Of a DNA stretch of 64,000 nt, positions 45,580 to 54,971 are shown piece after piece. This DNA comes from Ruminococcus bromii. GTDB lineage: Bacteria; Bacillota; Clostridia; Oscillospirales; Acutalibacteraceae. The position numbers and the translations under genes are program-made. The stretch is from the NCBI RefSeq assembly GCF_002834235.1, contig NZ_NNBY01000045.1, positions 1 through 64,000 of the forward strand. Direction: 5' to 3'. Below the pieces are notes generated by a model. It saw only the letters and a program-made list of their open reading frames with translations, was not told the origin of the DNA and searched no databases. Each line of letters starts with the position of its first letter. Within the stretch, counting starts at the first letter, position 1.

Positions 45580-46377
45580 TTATTTTTTAACGGGGATAAA
45601 ATTTCGCAAAAATCCTGCACTTCTTCCTTTCAGATAAAACCAACCTATGGTGTCAAAAACTGCCGCTCCTACAAAATTAACAAGCAAATCTTTCATTGTA
45701 TCGATCAGACCGATGTCAAGGTAACCGTTAATACCGAGATTTTCACCGTTCACAACGGTTGATGTTATATCCCTGATGTGCATTATCACATTCGGCTTGC
45801 CCGAAATCAAGCCCGAATGTATTGCCGTGATTATGGTGTCCTTTTGCATATCCTTTTCAAAAAGCATATCCGCACCAAACTCAAAAAACTCCCACACAAC
45901 ACCGACTGTCATTGAAAAGCAGAACGAAAACAGGCACACGAACATAGGAGAGAGGCTCAATTTCACCCGTTCGCTTCTGTTCAAAATATCGGTCAGTCCA
46001 AAACCAACGCCTGCACAGATAAAGCCGTTCACGGCATGGAGCAATGAATCCCATATCGGAATCTTTTCGTAGAACGCACCGAGCTCACCCATAACATTTG
46101 CCGCAAACACAAACAGCACAACAATCGTTTCAAGCATACTCGGCAACGCTACCGACAGCTTTCGGTCGATGAACAACGGAAGCATCAACAGTCCGAGCGT
46201 TAACACACAGGTCATGACATTCTCCCATTTTCCGTTTAAAATTCCGGCAGTCAAAAGTGACACAAGTATGAGCCTTATTATGATGTAAACGCCTGCCTTA
46301 ACTCTGTGCTGTCTCATTTCACGCACATTCAGCCACCGTGCAAGCCTTTGAAAAAATTCTTTAAGTCGTTTTTTCAT
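45580..46377 (-). CDS. Integral membrane protein, DUF2238/YjdF-like
   Basis: A 265-residue protein with six to seven hydrophobic helices after a basic, amphipathic N-terminus. Segments such as KIPIWDSLLHAVNGF (about 108) and VGVVWEFFEFGADMLF (about 158) resemble the DUF2238/YjdF family, whose role is unknown. The conserved His, Glu and Asp in the membrane suggest an enzyme or ion site. GGGGGAT before the ATG supports the start. It stands alone; its 3' end is close to the family B repeat at 45465. Confidence 0.7.
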   Translation of the reverse strand: MKKRLKEFFQRLARWLNVREMRQHRVKAGVYIIIRLILVSLLTAGILNGKWENVMTCVLTLGLLMLPLFIDRKLSVALPSMLETIVVLFVFAANVMGELGAFYEKIPIWDSLLHAVNGFICAGVGFGLTDILNRSERVKLSLSPMFVCLFSFCFSMTVGVVWEFFEFGADMLFEKDMQKDTIITAIHSGLISGKPNVIMHIRDITSTVVNGENLGINGYLDIGLIDTMKDLLVNFVGAAVFDTIGWFYLKGRSAGFLRNFIPVKK

Positions 46378-46479
46378 AATATCCCCCGATTTTTACACTT
46401 ATTTTTTCCTTAAAAACGAGATAAACCCCTGTAAAATTGTATTAGCTTTTTCTGCCTGATATTACCGCAAAATAAAAAA

Positions 46480-46500
46480 GCCACCGCAATCTGCGATGAC
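46480..46500 (-). terminator. Terminator after the 2-hydroxyacyl-CoA dehydratase-like operon
   Basis: GTCATCGCA pairs with TGCGGTGGC (two G-T pairs), followed by TTTTTTATTTT on the minus strand. Confidence 0.85.
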
Positions 46501-46520
46501 TCATAAGCATTGATATTAAA

Positions 46521-47846
46521 TTACTTTTTCTCTGACTTCTCTGACGATTCGGCTTTTTCGCCATTTTTTTCAGTCTCAAGCTTTTTCTTGAGTTCCTCTT
46601 TGCCGACAGCAAGCATCAGCTTGATACGGTTTTCCTGATTTACCTTCGGCGCACCCGGATCATAGTCGATGGTAACGATATTGGCATTCGGTCTGATTTC
46701 TTTAATCTTTCTGATTGCGCCCTTACCGTTGATATGATTCGGCAGACAACCGAAAGGCTGTGTGCATACGATATTCTCATAGCCTGTATCGGCAAGTTCA
46801 ATCATCTCGGCTGTCAGCAACCAACCCTCGCCCATCTTACTGCCGTAGCCGATAACACCGTTTACAAGCTCCTTTGTGTGAGCATATCTGTGAGGCGGAA
46901 CAAAGCCGTACTTTTCAGCGGCATCAACCATAAGTCCCTCAAGCTTTGTGAGGTAATTAAGAAGCATCGAACAGAATTTGTATTTAACTCTGCTTCCTCC
47001 GAACATCTTATAATCCTCAATACGGTTATCAACCTTAAATGATGCAAAACCCATAAGACCGGGTACGCAAACCTCGCAATCCTGATCTGCAAGAAAGTCC
47101 TCAAGGCCGTTGTTAGCCATTTTGGAATATTTTACATAGATTTCGCCGACAATACCGACTTTAACCTTCGGCACTTTGTTAAGCTCAATTTTTGTGAATG
47201 ATTTTGTAATTCGGTCAAGAGTTTCGTCAATTTCTTCAAGAGTGTAGCCCTTGCCCTGTATGAGCATATCGGAAATCTTATCCGTCCACTCATCAACAAG
47301 CGCCATACTTTCACCCTTGTTCACCTCATAGGGCTTTGTCTGGTTTGAAAGCAGCATTAACTGGTCGCCGTACACAAGACCGCCGACAAATCTGCGGATA
47401 AGCGGAAGTGTGAGCGAAAAACCGCTGTTGTGCTCCATACCGAATGAAAGCGAAATTACGGGAACGAACTCAAAGCCGGCCTTTTTGAGAGCCTTTCTCA
47501 AAAGGAAAATGTAGTTTGACGCACGACATCCGCCGCCTGTCTGAGTAATCATCAGAGCAACCTTGTGAACATCATACTTTCCGCTTTGCAGAGCATTGAT
47601 GAACTGACCTATAACCAGCAAAGCCGGATAACAGGTATCGTTGTGAACATATTTAAGACCTGTCTGCGCAATCTCCGGACCTGTTGTGTCGAGCAAATCA
47701 GACTTATAGCCGTAGTAGTTGAACACCTTTTCAAGTATTTTAAAATGAATAGGCGCCATATTGGGCATAAGGATTGTGTATTCCTTTTTCATCTGCTTTG
47801 TAAACAGCAAACGACCTGTTTTTTTGTCATACTTCAACTCTGCCAT
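46521..47846 (-). CDS. 2-hydroxyacyl-CoA dehydratase family protein (HgdB/YjiM-like)
   Basis: A 441-residue iron-sulfur protein of the family that includes 2-hydroxyglutaryl-CoA dehydratase subunits and double-cubane cluster proteins. Cysteines likely to hold the cluster are in HNDTCYPALL (about 75), GGGCRASNYIF (about 107) and CTQPFGCLPNH (about 365-372). The C-terminus is a charged, Lys/Glu/Ser-rich tail. The ATG at 47846 has AAAGGAA upstream; a start seven codons earlier is less likely. The preceding gene encodes its probable ATP-driven reductase, 17 bases away. Substrate unknown. Confidence 0.85.
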   Translation of the reverse strand: MAELKYDKKTGRLLFTKQMKKEYTILMPNMAPIHFKILEKVFNYYGYKSDLLDTTGPEIAQTGLKYVHNDTCYPALLVIGQFINALQSGKYDVHKVALMITQTGGGCRASNYIFLLRKALKKAGFEFVPVISLSFGMEHNSGFSLTLPLIRRFVGGLVYGDQLMLLSNQTKPYEVNKGESMALVDEWTDKISDMLIQGKGYTLEEIDETLDRITKSFTKIELNKVPKVKVGIVGEIYVKYSKMANNGLEDFLADQDCEVCVPGLMGFASFKVDNRIEDYKMFGGSRVKYKFCSMLLNYLTKLEGLMVDAAEKYGFVPPHRYAHTKELVNGVIGYGSKMGEGWLLTAEMIELADTGYENIVCTQPFGCLPNHINGKGAIRKIKEIRPNANIVTIDYDPGAPKVNQENRIKLMLAVGKEELKKKLETEKNGEKAESSEKSEKK

Positions 47847-47863
47847 AACAGAATTTCCTTTCA

Positions 47864-50767
47864 TCAATCGTTTTCAAGCGCAGCAAGCAAACTGCGGATT
47901 CGGATTTTAACTGCTCCGAGGTTTGTAATTTCATCTATCTTAATCTGAGTGTAAATCTTATTTTTGCTTTCAAGAATTTCTCTTACCTCATCGGTTGTAA
48001 TCGCATCAACACCGCAGCCGAAGGATACAAGCTGAACAAGCTCCATGTCCTTTCTTGTTGTAACATATTTTGCCGCCGCATAAAGTCTTGCGTGGTATGT
48101 CCACTGGTTGAGAACATGAGTCCGGAAATGTTCAACTCTCGGAGAAACAACATCTTCGCTGACGATTGCAACATCAAAGCCTGAGATAAGTCTGTCGATT
48201 CCGTGGTTAATTTCGGGATCAATATGATATGGTCTGCCTGCAAGAACAAAAATCTTTTTGCCCTCTTTTTCAGCCTTGGCAATAATCTCGCTGCCCTTGT
48301 CGATAACCTTTTTTCTGTAATTTTCCTGTTCCTGATATGCAAGCTTAGCCGCATTTCTTACCTCGTTAAGAGTGAGGTCGGGGAAGTGGAACGAAAGTCT
48401 TTCATAGGCTTTCTTAGGAAAATCGTTCGGGCGGTGAATACCGAAGTATTCCTTTATGAAGTGAACCTTGCGTATATCCTTCATATTGTTTTTGATAACC
48501 TCGGGGTAGTAAGCAACAACAGGACAGTTGTAATGGTTATCTCCGAGATGCTCGTCAAAATTATAGGAAAGACAGGGGTAGAAAATTGTTTCTGCACCCA
48601 TATCAATAAGAGTCTGAATGTGACCGTGAACAAGCTTTGCAGGGAAGCAAACGGTATCGCTCGGAATTGTCTGCTGACCTCTCTGATAAAGCTTTCTTGT
48701 TGAATACGGTGAGTGGAACACCTCAAATTTAAGTTCTGTAAAGAATCTGTACCAGAACGGATAAAGCTCATACATATTGAGCGCCATAGGAATTCCAAGC
48801 TTACCTCTTATGCCTTCAACAGGCTTGTAGGAATCAATGAGATTCAGCTTATAGGCATACATATTCATATCGTTTGCAGGAGCTTTCTTTGTGATCGGTC
48901 TTTCACAACGGTTTCCCGCAATAAACTTTCTGCCCTTGCCGAATGAATTTATTGTAAGACGGCAGTTGTTGTTGCACATACCGCAGTTTGCAACCTTGAT
49001 TTCGTGAACGAATTCATCAAGTCCCTTTTTGTCGGTAATTGTACTCTTGCCAACGCCCTTTGACTTTTTCTTTGCGTAAAGAGCCGCACCGTAAGCACCC
49101 ATAAGTCCTGCAATGTTAGGACGGACAACTTCAACGCCCATTTCCTGTTCAAATGCACGCAAAACAGCATCGTTAAGGAAAGTACCTCCCTGAACTACAA
49201 CACGCTTGCCGAGTTCATCGGGGCTTGACGCACGAATAACCTTGTAAAGGGCATTCTTTACAACGCTGAGTGAAAGGCCTGCCGAGATATCTTCAATTGT
49301 AGCACCGTCTTTCTGAGCCTGCTTAACGCTTGAATTCATGAATACGGTACAGCGTGAGCCGAGGTCAACGGGACGCTTTGCAAAAAGTCCGAGCTTTGCA
49401 AAGTCGGCAATCTCATATCCGAGAGCGTTTGCAAAAGTCTGCAAAAAGCTTCCGCAACCCGATGAACAAGCCTCATTAAGGAATATATTGTCAATTGCAC
49501 CGTTATGTATCTTAAAGCATTTGATATCCTGTCCGCCGATATCGATGATAAATTCAACATCGGGCATAAAGTATTTTGCGGCGGTAAAGTGGGCGATTGT
49601 TTCAACAATGCCGTAATCAACCGCAAATGCGTTCTTTACAATGTCCTCACCGTAACCTGTTACGGCAGAAGAAACAACATTTATTTCGGGATTTATTTCG
49701 TAAACCTCGTCAAGGAATTGCTTCATAATCTCAACGGGGTTTCCCTTTGATGGCAGATATTTTGAATAGAGCAGCTCACCGTCATCATTGAGAACAACAC
49801 CCTTTACGGTTGTTGAACCTGCGTCCATTCCTATATAAGCCTTGCCTGTGTAGCCCTTTAGCTCCTTCTGCTTAACATCAGCCTTTGCATGACGGTCGCA
49901 GAATTTTCTGTACTCCTCTTCGTTTTTAAAGAGTGGCTGATTGAACGCAAAGTTACCGCTGCCACGGTAGTTCTTTACCTTTTCGATAACCTCGTCAAAA
50001 TCAATAGTCTTTTCGGCACACAAAGCCGCACCGCAGGCAACATAATAAAGTGAGTTTTCGGGGCAGATGCCCTTTGTTCCGAGCGTGCGGTCAAAGCAGT
50101 TTCGCAGTTCGCTCATAAATGTAAGAGGTCCGCCGAGATATACAATCTGACCTTCAATTTCTCTGCCCTGTGCAAGACCTGCAACAGTCTGGCTTACAAC
50201 CGCATTGAAAATACTCTCTGCGATGTCGCTCTTCCTCGCACCCTGATTAAGGAGCGGCTGAATATCGGTCTTTGCAAACACACCGCATCTTGATGCGATT
50301 GTGTATGTCTTTTCGTGCTGTTTTGCAAGCTCGTCCATATCCTCAAGCTTAACATTCAGAAGTGTTGCCATCTGGTCAATAAACGCACCCGTGCCGCCGG
50401 CGCAGGTACCGTTCATTCTTACCTCAAGTCCGTTTGTGAGGAACAATATTTTTGCATCCTCACCGCCGAGTTCAATTATTACATCTGTACCCGGAATAAA
50501 AGTATTGGCGGCAACTCTTGTTGCGTAAACCTCCTGAATAAAATCAACGCCGACAGACTCGGCAACACCCATTCCGGCAGAACCCGAAAGAGCCACCGAG
50601 GCATTTTCAACGCCGTCAATCCTTGTCCGTACAAGTGCAAGAATTTCTGCAATCTTTTCCGTAATTCGGGAATAATGTCTTTCATATGTGCTGTATATTA
50701 ATTTGTTTTCGTCGTCAAGCACAACACATTTTATTGTTGTTGAGCCAATATCCAATCCTAATTTCAA
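47864..50767 (-). CDS. Two-domain CoA-substrate-specific enzyme activase (DUF2229 fusion)
   Basis: A 967-residue protein with two ASKHA ATPase domains in tandem, each like the homodimeric activase HgdC. The first (about 1-255) starts KLGLDIGSTTIKCVVLDD and has GTCAGGTGAFIDQM. The second (about 312-570) has GMDAGSTTVKGVVL and EACSSGCGSFLQ. Each holds a cysteine for the shared cluster. A C-terminal DUF2229 domain (about 600-965) with CGMCNNNCRLT follows. Activases use ATP to push electrons at very low potential into the dehydratase-like partner encoded downstream. Fusion of both activase copies with DUF2229 is a known but uncharacterised architecture. Confidence 0.9.
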   Translation of the reverse strand: MKLGLDIGSTTIKCVVLDDENKLIYSTYERHYSRITEKIAEILALVRTRIDGVENASVALSGSAGMGVAESVGVDFIQEVYATRVAANTFIPGTDVIIELGGEDAKILFLTNGLEVRMNGTCAGGTGAFIDQMATLLNVKLEDMDELAKQHEKTYTIASRCGVFAKTDIQPLLNQGARKSDIAESIFNAVVSQTVAGLAQGREIEGQIVYLGGPLTFMSELRNCFDRTLGTKGICPENSLYYVACGAALCAEKTIDFDEVIEKVKNYRGSGNFAFNQPLFKNEEEYRKFCDRHAKADVKQKELKGYTGKAYIGMDAGSTTVKGVVLNDDGELLYSKYLPSKGNPVEIMKQFLDEVYEINPEINVVSSAVTGYGEDIVKNAFAVDYGIVETIAHFTAAKYFMPDVEFIIDIGGQDIKCFKIHNGAIDNIFLNEACSSGCGSFLQTFANALGYEIADFAKLGLFAKRPVDLGSRCTVFMNSSVKQAQKDGATIEDISAGLSLSVVKNALYKVIRASSPDELGKRVVVQGGTFLNDAVLRAFEQEMGVEVVRPNIAGLMGAYGAALYAKKKSKGVGKSTITDKKGLDEFVHEIKVANCGMCNNNCRLTINSFGKGRKFIAGNRCERPITKKAPANDMNMYAYKLNLIDSYKPVEGIRGKLGIPMALNMYELYPFWYRFFTELKFEVFHSPYSTRKLYQRGQQTIPSDTVCFPAKLVHGHIQTLIDMGAETIFYPCLSYNFDEHLGDNHYNCPVVAYYPEVIKNNMKDIRKVHFIKEYFGIHRPNDFPKKAYERLSFHFPDLTLNEVRNAAKLAYQEQENYRKKVIDKGSEIIAKAEKEGKKIFVLAGRPYHIDPEINHGIDRLISGFDVAIVSEDVVSPRVEHFRTHVLNQWTYHARLYAAAKYVTTRKDMELVQLVSFGCGVDAITTDEVREILESKNKIYTQIKIDEITNLGAVKIRIRSLLAALEND

Positions 50768-51008
50768 CTTGTGCCTCCGAAATCAATACATAGTAATCTC
50801 ATTGTGCATATCTAATTAATTATAGTATTTTTTGCTAAGAAAATAATTCTAATTCGGAATATTTTCACCTTTGATGAATTTTACCATTTTTATCACAAAA
50901 ATTCAATACACATAAAGGGCATAATGTATAATCTACTGCATATAATTTGCCCTCAAAAGTAAAGCGGAGCATTGTTCCGACTTTAATATATCTTAAAAAT
51001 GCAGAAAA
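50768..51008. other. AT-rich spacer without recognised features
   Basis: Only A/T-rich sequence upstream of the activase gene; its promoter should lie here but I see no box pair that I would defend. Confidence 0.4.
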
Positions 51009-51028
51009 ACCTGCCGAAATCGGCAGGT
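51009..51028 (-). terminator. Terminator after the acidic-tail protein gene
   Basis: ACCTGCCGA/TCGGCAGGT stem followed by TTTTTCTGC on the minus strand. Confidence 0.85.
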
Positions 51029-51052
51029 CTTCAGCTTTAAGTATTTAAATTA

Positions 51053-51658
51053 TCAGAAAAGTTCACCGTGAGGAGCTTCACCGTCATCTGCCTCGTCTGA
51101 ATCTGCGGACTCGGAGAATCCTTCTTCACGCTTTGCCTCAAGCTCTGCCTTGAGGTCGCAGATGTTTGTAAGATGCTCGGGTTCTGCCTTTTCTTCGGTA
51201 ACAGCCTCGGGCTGTTTTTCAACAGGCTTTTCCTCTTTAAAAGGAGAGGACTTGTAGTCGCCCTCATTTGAGCAAGCTACTGTAATATCAACAATATCAT
51301 CCTCTTTAACCTCGGGAGCAACCTCGGGATTGCCGTAGAAAATATCGTTTGAGCTGTTGACAATCTTTCTGTAACACTCTCTTGCTTTTGCAATTTTGGC
51401 CTTTGAAGTGTCAATAACCTTCAAAAGCTTTTCGCACTCGGCGTCATTAATTTCAGTGCCTTTCTTTCTGCTGTCGTACATAACCTTTCCGAGAGCAATA
51501 TATGCTCTGTTCATAAGCTCGCTTTCGCTTTTCATAACAAGTCTTAATCTGTTGAGCTTTGCGTTTGTTCTGTTCTTTTCTACTATTGTCTGAGCTACCG
51601 ATGAAATTGTATCAACGGCTGTATTTACTGTTCCTTTTACACTGTCAAGTATCGTCAT
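51053..51658 (-). CDS. Unknown protein with helical N-terminus and acidic tail
   Basis: A 201-residue soluble protein. Residues 1-105 are predicted helical, with the pattern of a small alpha-helical bundle (LNRLRLVMKSESELMNRAYIAL). The rest is acidic, Glu/Pro/Lys rich and probably disordered. The start at 51658 is set by AAAGGAG. I recognise no family. Nothing nearby points to a role; the absence of a signal peptide puts it in the cytoplasm. Confidence 0.7.
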   Translation of the reverse strand: MTILDSVKGTVNTAVDTISSVAQTIVEKNRTNAKLNRLRLVMKSESELMNRAYIALGKVMYDSRKKGTEINDAECEKLLKVIDTSKAKIAKARECYRKIVNSSNDIFYGNPEVAPEVKEDDIVDITVACSNEGDYKSSPFKEEKPVEKQPEAVTEEKAEPEHLTNICDLKAELEAKREEGFSESADSDEADDGEAPHGELF

Positions 51659-51850
51659 AGTAAATTTCTCCTTTAAAACCGCTTTGGCACAAACGCTCTG
51701 ACACATTCTGCCGTGGCGAATAATATTAAACTTATTTCTATTATTATGACAGATTTTTTTGATAAAATCAACATTTTTTTAAAATTTACTTGTTAAAATC
51801 ACGGTCAATTGCTATAATTAGTTTCATAGAGTGTTAAAGAGGTGGTTTGG

Positions 51851-52549
51851 ATGCCTGAAAAGAAAATTACCAAGGCAATCGTCTGCCCAATGTGCGGTGA
51901 AATGAGCAAGGCTGATGTTTACACCAGCATCAACCCGTCCGTGACAAAGGGTGTGCGCAGAAGAGCGCTTGACGGTGAGCTTTTCGCGTGGAAATGTCCG
52001 TCATGCGGATACTCCGCAAGGCTCACATATCCGATTCTCTACAATGATATGAAGAATCGTTTTATGGTGTATTTCATTCCTAAAATTGATCATTTTCAGC
52101 TCTGCGACAATGAGCTTGAAGAAAAATACAGCAATCTCCGCAACATAAGCAAACGAATTGTTCCGACCTTCAATTCGTTCAAGGAGAAAATTTTTATCTT
52201 TGAGTCGGGACTTGACGATATGTCGGTCGAGCTTACAAAGCTTGCAATCAGCCAAACAGTTTCAAAAAAGCTTAACGGTGCGGAAATTCATGACGGATAC
52301 CTTTCAATGTACGATCGTGAACGCAACACAATGGGATTTACATATTTTACAGGTGAAAAGCATACGCCGTATGTTCAGACAGCAAGACTTGAAATTTATG
52401 TTAAATCGAAGAAAATTGTCGATTCGCTTGCGTATAAAGACAAAAAGTTAAAGGGCTTTCTTAAAATTGACCGTGAATGGGCAGAAAACATTCTCTATCG
52501 CTACAAGCGCATGAAGCATATTGAAAAGCTTAACAAGCTGAAAGAGTAA
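51851..52549 (+). CDS. CpXC-domain zinc-binding protein
   Basis: A 232-residue protein whose N-terminal 90 residues match the CpXC domain: CPMCGEMSKADVY (about 12) and WKCPSCGYSARLTYP (about 48), four cysteines for one zinc, followed by a small beta domain. The C-terminal part is charged and helical. CpXC proteins are common in Firmicutes and have no known role. AAGAGGTGG precedes the ATG at 51851; a GTG three codons earlier overlaps that site and is unlikely. Stand-alone gene. Confidence 0.82.
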   Translation: MPEKKITKAIVCPMCGEMSKADVYTSINPSVTKGVRRRALDGELFAWKCPSCGYSARLTYPILYNDMKNRFMVYFIPKIDHFQLCDNELEEKYSNLRNISKRIVPTFNSFKEKIFIFESGLDDMSVELTKLAISQTVSKKLNGAEIHDGYLSMYDRERNTMGFTYFTGEKHTPYVQTARLEIYVKSKKIVDSLAYKDKKLKGFLKIDREWAENILYRYKRMKHIEKLNKLKE

Positions 52550-52791
52550 GCTGTTACTGTAGTCAGTCAATTCTTTTGGTTTAAAAAGCACCTGCAAATA
52601 AGTAACATATGCACTGTAAAGAAAACAGCTAAAGAATATCCGTAAACATAAACTCGTTAAAGCAAAAATGCATAAAAATTTCCGCCATTACGATTGGGGT
52701 GGCGGAATCATTCAGCTTAATATTTTTGTATTTGCAATTCCAACTTGTCAGAATGCCGATACAATCGGGGATTTTCGTTGCACAAAAAATC
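52550..52791. other. Spacer with one hairpin, no gene seen
   Basis: A TTCCGCC/GGCGGAA hairpin lies at 52680-52707; no T run follows. It may be a processed end of the CpXC transcript. Confidence 0.4.
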
Positions 52792-52817
52792 AGGGATCGA
52801 CTCAAAGAGCCGATCCC
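52792..52817. terminator. Bidirectional terminator after the GGGtGRT gene
   Basis: AGGGATCGACTC-AAA-GAGCCGATCCCT with one mismatch; A/T runs on both sides. Confidence 0.8.
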
Positions 52818-52844
52818 TTTTTAATTTATTGAAAAGATTGGTAA

Positions 52845-53849
52845 TTACTTGTTAACAGCTTCATAAACTGCAACTGCGCAAGCAACTGTAGCACCAACCA
52901 TCGGGTTGTTACCCATACCGATAAGACCCATCATTTCAACATGAGCAGGAACAGAAGATGAACCTGCGAACTGAGCGTCACCGTGCATTCTGCCCATTGA
53001 GTCTGTAAGACCGTATGATGCAGGACCTGCACCCATGTTATCGGGGTGAAGTGTACGGCCTGTACCGCCGCCTGATGCAACCGAGAAATACTTAACGCCG
53101 TTCTCATTTGCCCACTTCTTGTATGTACCTGCAACGAGGTGCTGGAAACGAGTCGGGTTAGTAGAGTTACCTGTGATAGATACACCTACATTCTCATGCT
53201 GCATGATTGCAACACCTTCACGAACATCGTCAGCGCCGTAGCAGCGAACTGCAGCTCTTTCACCGTCTGAGAAAGCTCTCTCTTCAACGATTTTAAGCTC
53301 TGATGTGAAATAGTCAAACTGAGTCTTTACATATGTAAAGCCGTTGATTCTTGAAATAATGTAAGCAGCGTCCTTGCCAAGACCGTTAAGGATAACACGG
53401 AGCGGCTCTTTTCTTGCTTTGTTAGCGTTACGAGCGATACCGATAGCACCCTCTGCTGCTGCAAAGCTTTCGTGACCTGCGAGGAATGCAAAGCACTTTG
53501 TTTCATCTCTGAGGAGCATTGCGCCGAGGTTACCGTGACCACGGCCAACATTTCTCTGCTCAGCTACTGAGCCGGGAATACAGAAAGCCTCAAGACCGAT
53601 ACCGATAGCTTCTGCTGCCTCTGAAGCAGTCTTTGCGCCCTTCTTAACTGCAACTGCACAACCGAGTGTGTAAGCCCAGCCTGCGTTTTCAAATGCGATC
53701 GGCTGAACGCCCTTTACGATGTCGTAGGGGTCAAAACCGAGATCGTTACAAATTTTTCTTGCCTCTTCAAGATTTGCAATACCGTATTCGGCAAGGCACT
53801 TCTCAATTTTAGGCATTCTTCTTTCCATACCTTCAAATGTTACTGCCAT
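52845..53849 (-). CDS. GGGtGRT protein
   Basis: A 334-residue protein of the family named after its motif, seen here as SGGGTGRTLHPDN (about residue 265). It is widespread in anaerobic Clostridia and always accompanied by a NifU-like scaffold gene, as here (21-base gap). The sequence is cytoplasmic, with many Gly and Ala and a conserved GNSTNPTRFQHLVAG segment. No biochemical activity is established to my knowledge. AAGGAGG precedes the ATG. Confidence 0.93.
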   Translation of the reverse strand: MAVTFEGMERRMPKIEKCLAEYGIANLEEARKICNDLGFDPYDIVKGVQPIAFENAGWAYTLGCAVAVKKGAKTASEAAEAIGIGLEAFCIPGSVAEQRNVGRGHGNLGAMLLRDETKCFAFLAGHESFAAAEGAIGIARNANKARKEPLRVILNGLGKDAAYIISRINGFTYVKTQFDYFTSELKIVEERAFSDGERAAVRCYGADDVREGVAIMQHENVGVSITGNSTNPTRFQHLVAGTYKKWANENGVKYFSVASGGGTGRTLHPDNMGAGPASYGLTDSMGRMHGDAQFAGSSSVPAHVEMMGLIGMGNNPMVGATVACAVAVYEAVNK

Positions 53850-53870
53850 TATGGTGTCCTCCTTACCGAA

Positions 53871-54563
53871 TTATTCTTCACGAGGGTCAATGTACTTAGC
53901 TGCGCCGTCAAAACGACCGTACTGACCGATGTTGTTCTTGTATGCTTCGTTTGGCTCAACGCCGTGACGAATGTCCTCGAGCATTTTGCCGAGCTTTACG
54001 AACTGATAGCCGATAACTTCATCGTTCTCGTCAAGTGCTGTCTTGAGAACATAGCCTTCAGCCATTTCCATGTAACGAACGCCCTTAGCGTTTGTGCTGT
54101 ACATTGTACCAACCTGGCTGCGAAGACCCTTACCGAGATCCTCCATACCTGCGCCGATCGGAAGACCGCCCTCTGAGAAAGCTGTCTGGCTTCTGCCGTA
54201 AACGAGCTGCTCGAAGATGTTCTTCATAGCTGTGTTGATAGCGTCACAAACGAGGTCTGTGTTAAGACACTCAAGGAGTGTTTTGTTAGGAAGAATTTCT
54301 GCTGCCATAGCTGCAGAGTGAGTCATACCCGAACAACCGATTGTTTCAACAAGAGCCTCTTCAACGATACCGTCTTTAACATTAAGTGTAAGCTTGCAGG
54401 CACCCTGCTGAGGAGCACACCAGCCAATGCCGTGTGAAAGACCTGAAATGTCTTTAATGTCATAAGATTTTACCCATTTGCCCTCTTCGGGAATAGGTGC
54501 AGGACCGTGCTTAGGTCCCTTTGCTACAGTGCACATATTTTCAACTTCTTTTGAATAAATCAT
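53871..54563 (-). CDS. NifU-like iron-sulfur scaffold protein paired with GGGtGRT
   Basis: A 230-residue protein with the NifU/IscU-like core. Likely metal ligands are Cys in GIGWCAPQQGAC (about 58-66), ETIGCSGMTHSA (about 83) and LVCDAIN (about 111). A C-terminal extension ends in DPREE. The ATG at 54563 follows AAAGGAG. It is the first gene of a two-gene operon with the GGGtGRT gene. The pairing suggests that it loads a cluster into that partner, but this is inference. Confidence 0.9.
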   Translation of the reverse strand: MIYSKEVENMCTVAKGPKHGPAPIPEEGKWVKSYDIKDISGLSHGIGWCAPQQGACKLTLNVKDGIVEEALVETIGCSGMTHSAAMAAEILPNKTLLECLNTDLVCDAINTAMKNIFEQLVYGRSQTAFSEGGLPIGAGMEDLGKGLRSQVGTMYSTNAKGVRYMEMAEGYVLKTALDENDEVIGYQFVKLGKMLEDIRHGVEPNEAYKNNIGQYGRFDGAAKYIDPREE

Positions 54564-54616
54564 GTGTACTTCTCCTTTCAATAAATTGTATGAGTCCGAA
54601 ATCCTCAAACACCTAT

Positions 54617-54645
54617 ATTATACTGCTTAACCCGACATTTTTCAA
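54617..54645 (-). promoter_or_regulatory. Promoter of the NifU-like/GGGtGRT operon
   Basis: On the minus strand TTGAAA (54640-54645), 17 bases, TATAAT (54617-54622), 54 bases from the start. Confidence 0.75.
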
Positions 54646-54732
54646 GCATTTTTCGTTAATTTTTACAATTCCCCCACATTGTAATATTTCCCGTGTCAAT
54701 TTGCCGTTTGATTTTGAAACGGTAAAAATAAA

Positions 54733-54767
54733 AACGGCAACCGTGAAACAAATCACCGATTGCCGTT
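54733..54767 (-). terminator. Terminator after the HTH regulator gene
   Basis: AACGGCAA/TTGCCGTT with further pairing inside; T run on the minus strand. Confidence 0.85.
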
Positions 54768-54776
54768 AAAGTTTAC

Positions 54777-54971
54777 TTATTCTTCCCAAAACAATTCGTC
54801 AAGGGTTTTGTCAAGCGCTTTACATATTGCTATGCAAAGGTTAATTGTGGGATTGTAGTCGCCCTTTTCAATTGCGCTTATTGTCTGTCTTGACACCTTT
54901 ACAAGTTCCGCAAGCTGTTGCTGTGACAAATCCTTTGCGGCACGGGCGCTTTTTAATCTTAAATTCTTCAT
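54777..54971 (-). CDS. Small XRE-family (YozG-like) transcription regulator
   Basis: A 64-residue single helix-turn-helix DNA-binding protein. The recognition region LSQQQLAELVKVSRQTISAI (about 15-34) and the tail DYNPTINLCIAICKAL are typical. Such regulators are usually encoded beside a small membrane protein that they control. Here the ATG overlaps the stop of the upstream membrane gene by four bases (ATGA), which fits that arrangement. Confidence 0.93.
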   Translation of the reverse strand: MKNLRLKSARAAKDLSQQQLAELVKVSRQTISAIEKGDYNPTINLCIAICKALDKTLDELFWEE

